Of a stretch of 64,000 nucleotides of DNA, positions 11,316-25,685 are shown in pieces (within the stretch, counting starts at the first letter, position 1; the number at the start of each line of letters is the position of its first letter). The stretch is from Gloeopeniophorella convolvens. Lineage: Eukaryota > Basidiomycota > Agaricomycetes > Russulales. A program made the position numbers and the translations under genes. The stretch covers positions 1-64,000 of the forward strand of contig WTXD01000006.1 in assembly GCA_022496205.1 (NCBI GenBank). The letters are read 5' to 3'. The notes beneath the pieces were generated by a model. It ran no database searches, was not told the origin of the DNA, and saw nothing but the letters and a program-made list of their open reading frames with translations.

Positions 11316-12893
11316 GGGAGATATGCGCAGGCCGTGGGCGCGCGCCGCGGTGGCGATCGTTGTGCGATAGGAGCCGGCGGGCGGTCCTGCGAAGGGCGCC
11401 GCTGAGTCAGACCTTGATTACCTAGTATGGCAATTAGCAGCTCGTTATCAGTGCGCTTCCCGCGCGCGGGGGCGGCCGCGTGCTGCGGCGTCAGAGCCTT
11501 CACGCGCCCAATTCATGTAGGTCAACGTTACTCTCGCTGGTGTTTGGAAGACGTAGAGCCTGAGAAGGGCCGCCAAGGGCTTGGCGCTAACGTTCTGGGA
11601 CGCTTCTCTGAATCAATGAGTGGAGCAGAGGTTCGTTTAGAAAAACTGGTGGCCTCAGCCGAGGGGCCTGCTTTGGCAAGGTATTTGCTCGTGCGTTTCA
11701 GGTCGCAGCTGAGAGTCGGGGTCGAAGGCTGCCATTGTTATTGGGATCGGACAGCTGGACTGCGGGGAGGAATGGAATCGGAATGCTGCCAGGTAACGAG
11801 CTGGGTTGTGCCCGCATGTGGGACTTTGGCCATGGAAATAAGCTCGTTCGCTTGGCGTCGGATTGGCTGGCTGGGGAAGGGCGCGGGGAAGAGAAGAAGC
11901 TGTATGTAACCGCGGGACCCTGTGCGAGCGTCGAAGCGTGAGGATATGAGGGTATTCGAGGAGGGCGCATGCTTCGCACGCAAACGGGTTGCATGCTCAG
12001 ACCCATGTGCGGGCATATTCGCGGCTCAGCTGGGACGACCTCCACAAGAGGTACCTCGGGGCCGGCGTAGTTGCGGAGGTTCGGTCGAGAGGCACAGTCA
12101 GCGTGTGCGAGAGGAGAGCGAGATGGGAGCTCGCGGGGTGGAATGGAGCGTGTAATTGGGGCTCGGCCGGAAGCAGAACGCGTTCCGTGGCTTCGGGAGA
12201 ACAGAGGCAGATTCAAGGCGTGCCGAAAGCGGGAAGGTGGGGCCGTGTTTGGCGTTGTTTGGGCATAGTTCGCGCTCGCGGTTCGACTTCTCGCCGCCGC
12301 GCAGAGGGTCGTCGACGGGCCCCATATTATCCTCCCAATTATACCCTTCCCTCCTCGCTCACCCCGAGTCCGTGGATCCCTGTGCTCGCCTCTTCCCCCC
12401 CGTTCGCGTTACGATCCCCGCGTTGTATCAGTTCTCTGTGTCAACGCTCCTACGACCTTCATTGCGCCGTGCCTCATATTACCCCCTCAATACCTCCACC
12501 TCTGTAGTTCTCTCCTGCACTCGACTACTGTGCACACCCTCATCGAGACGCCCACCCCTCTGACGCTCACATCTGACGTGGCCTTTTTCGCTTCGGATAC
12601 CTTAACGGACCAAGTACCCTCAATTTATCGATCTTCGTTCCTCTAGTCGCTGTACACTCTGTTCTTTCGATTTGTTCTCTGCGGATTTCACCCAAGGTGC
12701 GCTATCTCCACCACAGCTAGATCAGGCCCGTTAGATCTTACCCATTACGTCTTCCGGATCAGCGTCAGTGCTGTGCATTACTGACTGATTTTACCAATTA
12801 GCTCGTTACGGCCCACTCCCGAGCCCTCCGTTCCCATAGCTGCGCTTCTACCTGCGCCCGCTTTGCTCTATTTCTCTATGACATATCGCCGTC
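11316..12893. promoter_or_regulatory. Long divergent regulatory region, Ni/Co transporter / RasGEF
   Basis: A 1.58-kb interval between divergent start codons. The part from about 12300 to 12890 on the plus strand is strongly pyrimidine-rich, typical of basidiomycete transcription starts and a long 5' leader of the RasGEF mRNA. The middle is GC-rich. Open frames here have no family motif, so I treat it as promoter and leader sequence. Confidence 0.5.
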
Positions 12894-15800
12894 ATGACAT
12901 CCTCTCACCTCAAAATCGACACTTCTGTCGCCCTCGCCCCGCACTCTCGCCCCGCTTATCCCAGCAGTGGCGGTCAAACCCCCAACTCGGCCTACCCCTT
13001 TGGTGATCAATCCTTTCGAGACCATTCGCCCTCGTCTGCTGCTGCCTCTGCTATCTTCTACTTGTCCCCTGCAGCCTCAACCAACGCCTCTGCAACCTCT
13101 CTCCTCCTTCCTCGAGCACCATCCATCTATTCAGCAACCACTATCGATACTCACCCTACAGAGCCTGAAATGAGTCCGACCGAGGCGACTCAGCCTGAAT
13201 ACGTTCTTGCTATGCACGACTATATTCCTGAACAGCGCAACGCAACATGTCTCGCGTTTCGCGCCGGCCAAGTCATCCGCGTCCTCAATCGTGACTCGAG
13301 TGGCTGGTGGGATGGCGAACTGGACGGGAACCGCGGTTGGTTCCCTAGCAATTATGTCAATGGCGACCTCGCCCTCCTCTCAGACGATGACCTCCCGCCT
13401 TCAATATCGGTTCGCAGCTTTCTCCCAACTACGCGCGTGACCCGTATTCATATCAGTCTCTCCGCAGCGGAAGCGGGTCAGACATTCGCCATCTCAATCA
13501 ACTGTCTCATCCATTTCCATCGCTAGCCTCAGTTCGTCTCGACATGGCCCTTTCTCTCGCGACGACTATTGCCCTCCCCTCATGGTCACACTGCTGCATG
13601 CCCTATCCTTGCTGCAGAACGCAGTTCGCTCGAATCGAGTAGCGCACTTCCAACCTTCCGTCGCGTGCATCATCTCTTGCGTCCGTTCGATCCTGACAGC
13701 TGTTGGGTGCCTGTCGCGTGACGCCCAGTTGCTCCGCCAATTCCCTTCCCTCGCGCAGGAGCGCAAGCGTGTCTTGTCTGATCTTGCAGCCATCGTCAAT
13801 CAGGCGAAACTGGCTTCCATGGATGGTCTGGACGAGGACGAGCGCGACATGCAGGTTGAGAAAATGGTGCGACACGGCGGTCAAGTTTTCGTCCGCGTGC
13901 GGCGCTTTTTGGGCGTTGCCGTCCAATGCGGCATCGAACTTCCTGATAAGCGGGTATCGACTGAATATCCACCAATGCTTCTCGAATCCCTCTCCTCTCA
14001 GGCCCCTGATGGGTTCGTTTCCCAAACTCCCTTGGCCCCCAGAATAGTGACCGAAAAAGAGGACGAGACTCTCAGGGTGGGGCCATGGCCAGCCGAGAAC
14101 GTATTGTCCCCGCGTTCTCGGGCTAAAGCCAGAGATCGCCGCCCTATGACTCCCCGGACCGCTGCCAAGGCAAGGAGCATGGGCGATCTGCGCGCAGCGC
14201 GCAAGGTTGCAACAAGCCCAGGAATGCAGCCTACTCCTATGCTTAGTCCGAAGCATCCACAGATTGCTCGGGTACTCGTATCGGCAGAGTCGCGGCTAAA
14301 CAGTCATAGGCACGGCCCGTCGGTCAGCAGCATGTCCTCGTCGTCATCTTTCACCTCTGCCGAGTCGGGCACCTCGGCCGCATCTCCGCCTTTCCCTTCT
14401 GGGCCGTCGACATATGAGGAGCTTATGGAGGCACTCCGGCACACGCACAATCAATATCTCTCGACAATCGCGGCATTCATCGGCCATGCACATGTACACT
14501 CGCGGTCTTCGCACGCGGCAAGCACGGGCCACATGTACGAACTCGTGCGGGAGATTGTGGAGATCGTCTGCAAGCTGCTGGTCGTGGTGGAGGCTGTCCT
14601 GCATCACCCCACAGTGCCCATTCACAAGGCGGCCAACCTCAAGCTGGCCAAGGATGGGCTCTACAACGTGACAAGCGGCCTCGCGGAGTCCGTGCGCCTC
14701 TTGACAGGCAACCTCCCTCCTGACATGACCGAGGAGCAAGAGAAGAACGCTTTGATTCGCTCTGCGACAGACGCACTCAAGGCGGGCTCGGACTGCGTAG
14801 CAGCGGTCAAGATGTGTCTCAGCCGCTCAACGGGCGAGCACCCCTTCGTCATTGAGCGACCGGGGGCGCTTCGCGAATACTCTGCTCCTGCGCAGCATAT
14901 CAGTGAGGATGTGCATTCACGGCTCCAGCGGGCAGTCAGTCTGGACAGGATGCAATACTCACAGGAAGATTCGCCCGTGGACGAGGCCGATGGCACTATC
15001 TTAGCATCCGATACTGCCGAGGGTGCCACCACCCTGGTTGGCACGGATGGCAAGTTTGGGCCGATCCGGACTCCGGTGTCATCCGTGAGTGCCCTCTGTA
15101 TGTTGGCAACGCATGGCTCACTAGTTACTCCCAGAGCCCCTTCGCAGGGAACGACCCATGTTCCCCTGTTTCTATGGCGCCGAGCGACGACCGCACCACA
15201 TGGGAGGGAAACCACGACCAAGGCAAGCATCTCGAAGAGAAGATCCTCCATGGCAACCTGCCGTCAGTCCCGGCGGCCGACGTTCCGCAGCGATCTCCTG
15301 TCGATCCCGACGCTTGGATGCAGTCCCACGATTTTGCGCCCGAAGACGTTGCGTACAACTCGGAGAATCAGCTTGTTGGCGCGACCATCCAGGCTCTGGT
15401 CGAGAAGATGACACCTCATGCGTCCATTGTGGACGCCGCATTTGCTTCCGTATTCTTTTTGACGTTCCGGCTGTTTGCATCTGTCACAGAGCTGGTGCAG
15501 ACCATCATCGACCGCTACAACCTTGTGCCACCTCCGGGGCTGTCGGAAGAGCGCGTCTATTTGTGGCAGCAGCGCAAAGGTATCCCTGTCCGCCTGCGCG
15601 TCTCCAACCTGATCAAGTCGTGGCTGGAGATGTATTGGCGGCCCGCCTCGGACAACGCCGTGCTGCAGTTGCTGCTCGACTTCAACCGCGACGCTTTGGC
15701 GCTCATGTTCCCTGGCCCATCGCAACGTATCCATGATATGATATTAATGCGGATGCGTGACAGCGAGCACGGCGTCCCCGCAACTCCGCGACTGGACCGC

Positions 15801-17057
15801 GTCTGGGATCCTGCTATGGCGCTCAACGCGCCTGTGGCCCATTCTCCTTCGGAGGTTCCTCGGCCGATCATGACGAAGACGCTCTTCTCGCAACTACGTC
15901 ACCGGAATTTTTCCGCTATCTCCATCACCGACTTTGATTCTCTGGAGCTTGCACGGCAGCTGACCATCATGGAATGCTCGCTGTTCTGCGCGATCCAAGC
16001 GGACGAAATTTTGGAGAGCGGGCAGGACGGAGCGCAGTCGCCGACGCACATTCGTGCTGTCACGGGTCTGAGCACGGTCATCACTGGCTGGGTTGCGGAA
16101 AGCATCCTGAACGAGACGGACATTAAGAAACGTACAGCGCTCGTCAAGTTTTTCATCAAGCTGGCCGACGTATGTCCCTTGCGTGGTTCTCGGAGTAGCA
16201 CTGCTGATGTCGTCGACTCAGCGCTGCATGACCGTACTGAACAACTTTGCTACGTCACGCTCCATTCTCGCGGCGCTTGATTCCTCCACGATCTCACGCC
16301 TGCAACAGACTTGGATGGTGCGTCCCCATCATCGTGGACCTCCGTGCCTGTCTGCATTTCACTGACGCGTCATCGGGTAGGGTGTACCGCAGAAGCAGAA
16401 GCTGCAGCTCGATGGCGTGCGCAAGCTGGCCGATCATGCTCGTAACTATCACGAGTATCGGTCGCGCTTGCGCAGCACCGCGCCCCCCGCCGTTCCATTC
16501 CTGGGTGCGCATTCCGCGTTCCGGAGTGTCAACGGGCGCAAAAAAACTAATCTGGCATGGCACCGTCTAGGTCTGTACCTGACTGATGTCACGTTTTGCC
16601 GGGAGGGCAATCCGTCGCACAGGACGTCGCCCCTGGCCGCAGACAAGAAGCTCATTAACTTTAACAAGTACCACAAGATGGCGCGGATCGTGCAAGGTGC
16701 GGTGTTGTCGCGTTGCTTGCGCGGCGCCAATCTGAGATCGCGCCCCGCCAGATATGCAGCGTTTCCAGGTGCAGTACACGCTCAAGGAGATCCCAGAAGT
16801 GCAGGTGTTCCTTAATGACGCCTTCGAGAAATCGAAGCACCATGGGGATCTGCAGGACCTGTACCGCCGCAGGTGGGTGGTGGCTGTCCGGCCCTGTACG
16901 TCAGACCGTCGGCTAACCGGCGCTCCTGTGCAGCCTGCTCGTCGAGCCGAAGCAACCGGTGGACGCTGTACCGCCACCGCCCTCGGGCGATGCGCGTCAG
17001 CTGTTCCCCTGGACGAACCGTTCGCAAGCGAGCCAGCAGCCCGTGCAGGTCTCATGA
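12894..17057 (+). CDS. CDC25: SH3-domain Ras guanine-nucleotide exchange factor (Cdc25/Ste6 type)
   Basis: A large multi-exon gene starting MTSSHLKIDTSVALAP. An SH3 domain comes first: EYVLAMHDYIPEQRNATC, DSSGWWDGELDGNRGWFPSN, with the ALYDY-like and GWFPSNYV elements. Intron 1 (13410-13467) joins it in phase to a helical middle region and Ser/Pro-rich linker. Then comes RasGEF_N (QLVGATIQALVEKMTPHAS, FFLTFRLFASVTELVQ) and the catalytic Cdc25 domain (DFDSLELARQLTIMECSLF, GLSTVITGWVAESIL, YLTDVTFCREGNPS, LINFNKYHKMARIV). It ends PWTNRSQASQQPVQVS. It should load GTP onto Ras upstream of the cAMP/PKA and mating pathways. The domain order matches yeast Cdc25 and Ustilago-type Ras exchange factors. 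All key helices are present. Confidence 0.93.
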
Positions 17058-17438
17058 TCCACTTGGTAGCCCCGTTTCGAGCGCATGTTTACCCCGCATT
17101 GTTATCCACTTTCACCGCACTTTGCATTTTTCGTTTTTTTTTCCCCATCTTTTCGCCTCTGGAACATTATCTCTTGTGTCATGCATCTCTCCTTCCGGCT
17201 CCACTGTAGACCGACCAATTTCCTATCTTACTGCATCTTTATCATTCTCCACTATCCATCCAACATCTGCAGACATCATCGTTGGCAGGCATCTCAATCA
17301 TACATTGCAAACCAAAGCAAACTACTATCATGCCAATTGTAACTTTGCACGCAGCCGTGGGAATATGGTGTGCCACGCTCTGTAACAGTACCTAGTTGAC
17401 GGGATCTACGGTGGGCCGTTATGTGTGCGTGCGTCTAA
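17058..17438. terminator. Convergent 3' region, RasGEF / F-box-WD
   Basis: A 381-bp gap between stop codons of convergent genes, with T-rich plus-strand sequence (CATTTTTCGTTTTTTTTTCC near 17125) and an AT-rich centre. It presumably holds both polyadenylation sites. No gene is visible. Confidence 0.45.
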
Positions 17439-18955
17439 TTAGTGATCTCCGAGCTGAGGAGACGGGTGGTCGTATTTGGTGACATAAAAACCGATGCGAT
17501 CCCACCCCTTCTTGTATGGCAGCCCATCATCTCCTCGTGCGCGTGGCAATGATGGGTACGTTTCCGGCTGTACGGCTGGCCCGAAATCGTACACAAAGGG
17601 CCGACTCTGCGTCGCCCCAAACAGCCGCGAGCTCTCGAGCACGACCGAGTAGACCGGCGAGACGTCGTTGCCAGGCGCATGCACGCTCCAACCACGCTCG
17701 GGCGCACGCACGTCCCAGAACGCGACGACGCTGTGCCGCGCCGAGCCCGCCGCGATGTGCGCGCCCGCGCCGCCGCCGCACGCGACGGCATAGATAGGCT
17801 CGAATGACCACGGGTCCGCGAAGGAGAGCGTGGGCGCGCGCGAGGCGGCGCGCAGGTCGTGCACGCGCACGAACCCGTCGAACCAGCCCGAGACGAGGAT
17901 CTGATCCGACGCGCCCCAGGGCGACGCGGGGGGCGCGGACGCGATGCCGTACACGGCCGTGGGCCTCTCGGCGTCGCACGGGTCGTGGTCCGCCGAGGCG
18001 CGCAGGACGGCGAGTGGTGTCGGGGAGAGCGCGCCGGCGGAGCGGGTGAGGGCGTGCACGGTGAGCGGAGTGTCGGAGGAGGTGCCGAAGGCGGCATACG
18101 GGGTGGATGCGGAGGTGCAGAGGAGCGCGGACCAGGCGCGGGTGTCGAGGTCAATCATGTGCGGCGGGGCGGAGGTGGCGGCGGAGAGGGCGCGGGGGGA
18201 GAGGTCGAGCAGGCCGGCTTTACCGCTGGACGAGAGGGAGAGGAGGCTGTCGCCGGAGACGGAGAGGGCCTCGATCAGCTCGGCGTTGTGGTAGTGGAAG
18301 GGCGTCCGGTAGTGTGGCTCGATAGGGACGTCCTGGTCGCCTGGCGCGCAGGCAGGGACGTATATGCGCTGGAGCTCGCCGTGATCAAAGCCGACGAAGA
18401 GGGTGCGGTCGGAGCCGCCGTCCGGGACGGACGCGATGCTCGTGATATCATTTCTGGACGCGCCTGGGGCACCGAGGTGGTAGGAAGCCTCAAAGGATAT
18501 GCCGGGGGTGGCGCCGTCGTGGCGGAGGGGGTGAAAGCGTACGAGTAGAGCGTGTGACCGGCGGCAACGAAGAGACGCGACTCGTTGATGGCGAGGAGGG
18601 GCTGCAGCTTTCCGCGCCAGGGCCGAGATAGAGGACGTGCGACAAAGCGCTTGGTGTCCCATGCTCTGTCGGACAGGGTGTGGTACTTGACCTGTTCCAG
18701 CGGGCTCCAGAGGGGCACGCTCTTTGCGAGACTCTTTGAGGGCCTGTGGAGGGTATGGAGTGCGGTGGACCACCCGTGCCGATTTACCTAGATGATGGCA
18801 CCGGTGGTGAGCAAAGCAATTGGTGAGATTAGATTAGCGGTGCTCACAAGCGTGCTGAGAGTATGGCAAGTCTGGGAGAGGGCGGCGAGGTCGGCAACTG
18901 CGAGATGGGACAAGAGGAGGATGAGGATGTCCGAGGGGAGGGCGAGGAGGGACAT
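17439..18955 (-). CDS. F-box protein with WD-like beta-propeller (apparent frameshift)
   Basis: Exon 1 (18955-18848) encodes a textbook F-box, MSLLALPSDILILLLSHLAV followed by ADLAALSQTCHTLSTL. A 60-nt intron joins it in phase to NRHGWSTALHTL. The rest contains WD-like blades: SRLFVAAGHTLYSYAF, TLFVGFDHGELQRIYV, DSLLSLSSSGKAGLLDLS, QILVSGWFDGFVRVHDLR and SARHSVVAFWDVRAPE. Such proteins recruit substrates to an SCF ubiquitin ligase. Between the YSYAF segment and the GISFEASYHLG segment the frame shifts by one base at about 18528-18540, in a run of G (C on the coding strand). No intron I can place repairs it. It is either a sequence error in a homopolymer or a recent inactivating indel. Long open frames on both sides favour an otherwise intact gene. 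It is divergent from GEM1, 231 bp away. Confidence 0.8.
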
Positions 18956-19186
18956 TGCTGGGGAGGCGAATGCAGAGGACCGGAAGAGACGGACGACCTT
19001 TAAACACTTGAGCGGACTCCGGGCGCTTGTTCCGTCGACCCGCTCCGAGCAGCGCCGGGCCGGGGTAGCCGGGAGCGGACAGTCGAGTCTCCGGATTCGG
19101 CATCGGCGACGCCACAGTCGCGCGGCCGCACTCGTCGACGCACACGATTTCTCTCCCGTTCCATACTCCCGCTTCACTTCAAGAGC
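18956..19186. promoter_or_regulatory. Shared divergent promoter, F-box-WD / GEM1
   Basis: A 231-bp interval between divergent start codons. It has a CTTTAAACAC-like AT patch near 19000 and GC-rich flanks. It is inferred from position. Confidence 0.5.
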
Positions 19187-21910
<2,724 letters not shown>

Positions 21911-22295
21911 ACGGTGGTAATATATACTAGATTAGAGCGTATCGCATTTCGCTGGGGCGCGGTGGGTCGCGAGAGCGCAAGGCGAGCCCGCCGCGAGTGT
22001 GATCCGATTACGCGCGCGGCCGACTCCGCGTGTTGTACGATTGCCTTGAGGTCGGGCAACGAGGTCGCGACGGGCTCTTATACAAACCGTTATCCCTTTG
22101 TTCTGATTCTGCTATCCCTGCTCAGCTCTGCTCCCACCCAGTAACCGCAAATAGCCACTAACAAAGTCACTGGACAGACCCGACCCGCCCGATCTCAATT
22201 GTGTTGTCGGGACCCCAGCTCGCAAGCGCCCAAGCCACCCCGCGAACAATTCCTCTCCGTTTCTCATAATCCCCTCGCTCCTAACCGCCGCGCAA
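21911..22295. promoter_or_regulatory. Intergenic, promoter of the vWA gene
   Basis: A 385-bp interval between tandem plus-strand genes. A CTTATACAAACC element near 22078 could serve as a weak TATA-like box upstream of the ATG at 22296. Otherwise no features are visible. Confidence 0.4.
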
Positions 22296-24084
22296 TGGAC
22301 ACCGACATGGATTTCGAAGCAGGTTCCTCCGCAAATGCCCTCGCTGTGTTTCAGGAGGCGTTCGATGCCCAGCAACACGCGCCACCACCCGCAGAACCCC
22401 ATCGCAAGATGCTGTACGTACAGAGGTTCTCCCGCAGCGCGATCGCCCGTGCCTCACGCCGCGCCGCAGCGATCTCGTCTTCGTGCAGGACTGCACGGGC
22501 AGCCAGGGCTCGTACATCTCGTCCGCGACGAAGAACATCCAGCTCATCTGCGAGAACATCTTCCAATCGGGCAAGCTGCAGGCCCGCGAGGACCTGCGCG
22601 TCGGACTCGTCGCCTACCGCGACCACCCGCCGCAGGACCACACCTACGTCACGCGCAACTTTGGCTTCTCATCCGACATCGACAAGGTCCACCGCGACCT
22701 GTCCAGCCTGTACGCCTCGGGTGGCGGCGACGGGCCCGAGGCGGTCACCGCGGGGCTCGCGGAGGCGCTCCGCATGGACTGGCGCGAGCAGGCGAGCAAG
22801 ATGATCGTGCTCATTGCCGATGCGCCACCGCACGGGATTGGGGAGTACGGCGATGGTGCGTGCCATGCCCCTTGTGCTCTCGCGCGATACTGATGTATGG
22901 ATGGTGTTGTCCGCGGGGCGTGCAGGCTTCGACGAGGGCTCCCCTGACGGCAACGACCCCCTAGTTCTGGCGCGTGACATGGCGTCCCGGGGCATCACGC
23001 TGGTGCGCTTGCCTCGCTTCTGCGCACACTGGCGCCCGAGCTGATGCGCCGGCGTGCGTTCACCGTGCAGTTCTTCGTTGCGTGCGAGCCCGCGCTGAGC
23101 AGCTACTCGGTACGTCCGCGCGCTGCGCTGCGCGCCCGCACTCCGCGTCGCTCGCCCGGCTGACCGCGCGCCTGGGGGTCCGTCGTGTTGTGCGCAGTAC
23201 GCGACGGACTTCTTCAAGGCGCTCGTCGCGATCACGTCCGGGATCATGCTCCCGCTGACGACGGCGGACCTGCTCGCGCACGCGATTGTCGGGCTCGTGC
23301 TCGAGAACCTCGACATGGACCGCCTTGTGCGCGAGGTCGGGCAGGCCGTCGCACAACGCATCCTCGGGAACAACGAGAGCGTCGACGACGTCGCGCGCGA
23401 GCTGCACGAGAAGCTGCTCCTGCGCAACGAGAGCACAAAGAAAGTCGTCATCGAGAGCATCTACCGCGACATCGACGAGGCGAAGCACAACGTCGAGGTC
23501 TTCTCGCGCGCCGCGAACCTCGCCGAGGCACGGCCACATCTGCGCAAGGTGCGTGTGTGTGTGTGGCGGCGTGCGGCGTGCGAGGTGCTGATATGCGCAG
23601 ATCAACGGCACGCGCTTCACGGACAAGTACATGCAGGTGCGCATGCACGGCGGGCGCAGCTCGTACTCGTACTCGCCGGCGCTACCCGCGCGCGGCGGCG
23701 ACAAGCCAGGCAGCGGCCTGGCGTCGTCGCCGCCGCACTCGCCCCCGCGCAAGGTCGTCACGGACTTTGCGGCGTTCGGCGCGGCCAAGACGTCGAGCGT
23801 GTTCGGCACGGCGGTCGCGTCGACGCCGTTCTCGCTCGCGGGGAACAGGGCCGCGTTCGGGAGCATGCGGACGGCCGCGCCGACGAGCATATATGACGAC
23901 GACGATGAGGAGGAGGAGAACGATGGCAGGCAGAGGGTGCTATTGAAGGAGGACTCTATCTCGTTTGATCAGGTGTGCTCATGTCTATTTGTCGCATCCG
24001 CGGAAGGTCGGTGTACTGATACGTCGATCCACGCAGGCTCGTCGCATTGCCATGCAAAGCGCATGGCGCGGCACCCGGGGCTAG
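22296..24084 (+). CDS. von Willebrand factor A-domain protein (VwkA N-terminal-like)
   Basis: It starts MDTDMDFEAGSSANALAVF. Intron 1 joins KML to DLVFVQDCTGSQGSYISSAT, whose DCTGS is the MIDAS-like metal site of a vWA domain. The domain continues with EDLRVGLVAYRDHPPQDHTY, LYASGGGDGPEAVTAGLAEA and KMIVLIADAPPHGIGEYGDG, a layout shared with the vWA part of Dictyostelium alpha-kinase VwkA. A helical region follows (DLLAHAIVGLVLENLDMDRL, VDDVARELHEKLLLRNE), then a Ser/Pro and acidic low-complexity tail, and a last short exon ending AWRGTRG. No alpha-kinase domain is present. In fungi such proteins are uncharacterised, and binding-scaffold roles are plausible. At least six exons are needed, one with a TG-repeat-rich intron at about 23548-23600. 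Confidence 0.82.
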
Positions 24085-24375
24085 GATCTAGCTGCGTGCG
24101 TCGGTCGGGAAGGCATTACCGTTCTATCATTGCTCTTCTTTTTCAATTGTGCGTCATCTTCTGGCCATCTCTTTACCTCTGATCTGATCGCGCTGTGGCT
24201 CTTCTAGGCATGGAGATCTCATTCCTTGTTGTCGTAGCATGCACCTTCAGCGAACCATTGTAGTAGCCCCGGATTGTATAATATGCTCTAGGAATGTCAA
24301 ATTGGTTGCACACCGCGAATTCATGCTCTCAATGCTCGTCGTGTCCCGAGGGTATCACGCCAGAAAATTACATGA
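24085..24375. terminator. Convergent 3' region, vWA / TMA23-like
   Basis: A 291-bp AT-enriched gap between stop codons of convergent genes. It contains TGTATAATATG near 24274 and T-rich runs fitting polyadenylation signals. No gene is visible. Confidence 0.4.
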
Positions 24376-25524
24376 TCACGGCAAACGATTTCGTTTCCGC
24401 TTCTTCGATTTTGTCGGCGACGAGTGCCCTTTTCCCGGTCGTGCCATATCCTCTGTCGTAACAGCACTGCTGCCCAATGTCCGCTCGTCAGCGCTGGGAA
24501 GATGTCCTGGATCTCCACCAGTGTTAACTCCGTCGGGCGGTGGTTCCTTCGAGCGCTTTTTCTTCTTCTTCTCCTTGTGTTTGTCGGGTTTATCTGCAGT
24601 CGTCATGGAGGTTGGCTGTTCCGGTTTGGCCTCTTCCTGGGGTGGTGGCGGCGGTGGGACGGTCTCCTCTACGGCCGGGATTTCCGCAAAGTCGTCGGTG
24701 TCGACCTGCTTATCCTTGCCTTTCTCCTTGCGGCGTCTGGCCTTCTTGGCCACCTTTTCCGCCTCTTTACGTAGTCTCTTCTGTCTCTTGCGCTCTTCCC
24801 TGTCCGTTTCGCAAGTCCTAGACGCATCCACGTCCGAGTCCAGCTTCCGTTTCTTTTTGCTCTGTGTCGATTCCGGTGTGGCAGTGACGTCGGTCGAGGC
24901 TTGTGGTGATGCGAAAGCTTCTGTCTTGACCATTTCTGACTGGACATCATCTGGGCCAAGGACGGGACCACGAAAGAAGCCTGAATACAAGCTGCGGCGG
25001 GCTGCCTCCTTTTTCGCCAGCGCGATAAGAGACAGGCGTGGGGCCAAAGAATCAGACCCAGAGTCCAGGGAAGGCGTTGTCGCGCCGGACGATGCAGGCG
25101 CGCCAATGACCGGAGCCCGGTTTGAAAGGATCCCCGTGGATGTCTGCTTCAGTTCGAGTGTCGAAGCGCGGGTGCTTTGTATCTGACTTTGGCTCAGCTA
25201 CGGATGTCGTGATGAACTGAGGTGCAATCACTTTAGCTGTTGACCCATCCTCATCGTCGCTGGAGAAGTACTCGAACTGGATAGCAGAGGCAGCGACTTC
25301 AAACACACTGTAATACGCCAGGTCAGCTGCAAAGACGGCAACGATTGCGATGTGCGTACGCACTGGTCCCAGAAGGGGAACGCTTCGTCTCTGTCCTTCC
25401 CTATGCCCGCGAGGGTGCGCTTTTGTGGGATAGTGATTGGGCGAGAAATTGCGCCTTTACGAAGGCCACTTCCTGTTCCTGACCAGCCCTGGCCGACGAG
25501 GTAAGAGTGGCCATCGAGGGGCAT
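24376..25524 (-). CDS. TMA23: G-patch nucleolar protein (Tma23/GPATCH4-like)
   Basis: The N-terminus reads MPLDGHSYLVGQGWSGTGSG then LRKGAISRPITIPQKRTLAG and IGKDRDEAFPFWD, the G-patch-like module of Tma23 and GPATCH4 with the conserved GW..G..L+.G and K+..GIGK. A spliced middle part follows (VFEVAASAIQFEYFSSDDED). The C-terminal half is highly charged and lysine-rich: KKKRKLDSD, a coiled segment REERKRQKRLRKEAEKVAKK, and several KKKK nuclear-localisation-like runs, ending KSKKRKRNRLP. Tma23 is a nucleolar ribosome-biogenesis factor that in yeast associates with translating ribosomes. G-patch proteins activate DEAH helicases. Three introns fit. The start is the ATG directly before the conserved module. 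It is divergent from the zf-C3H1 gene with only 161 bp between start codons. Confidence 0.82.
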
Positions 25525-25685
25525 TGTGAGCTCGATAACGCTCCAGCGACCAGAGCAGTGTGGATTGTGCAAACAGATCAGAGGCAAATTGGGACGGCAA
25601 TGCTTTCGGCAGTTGCCGACCCATTGATATTGACCGACCTCGTCATCTTGCGGCTTCCCCTAGTCAACACCCTCCCCTGCCCCTC
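25525..25685. promoter_or_regulatory. Compact divergent promoter, TMA23-like / zf-C3H1
   Basis: Only 161 bp separate the two start codons, so the two RNA-metabolism genes must share a compact bidirectional promoter. No TATA box is visible. It is inferred from position. Confidence 0.5.

Noticed and set aside
17435..18548. Long open frames on both strands overlapping the F-box/WD gene
   Set aside because: They are GC-rich shadow frames, rich in Arg, Pro, Gly and Ala with no motifs; the WD-like blades lie in the annotated frame.
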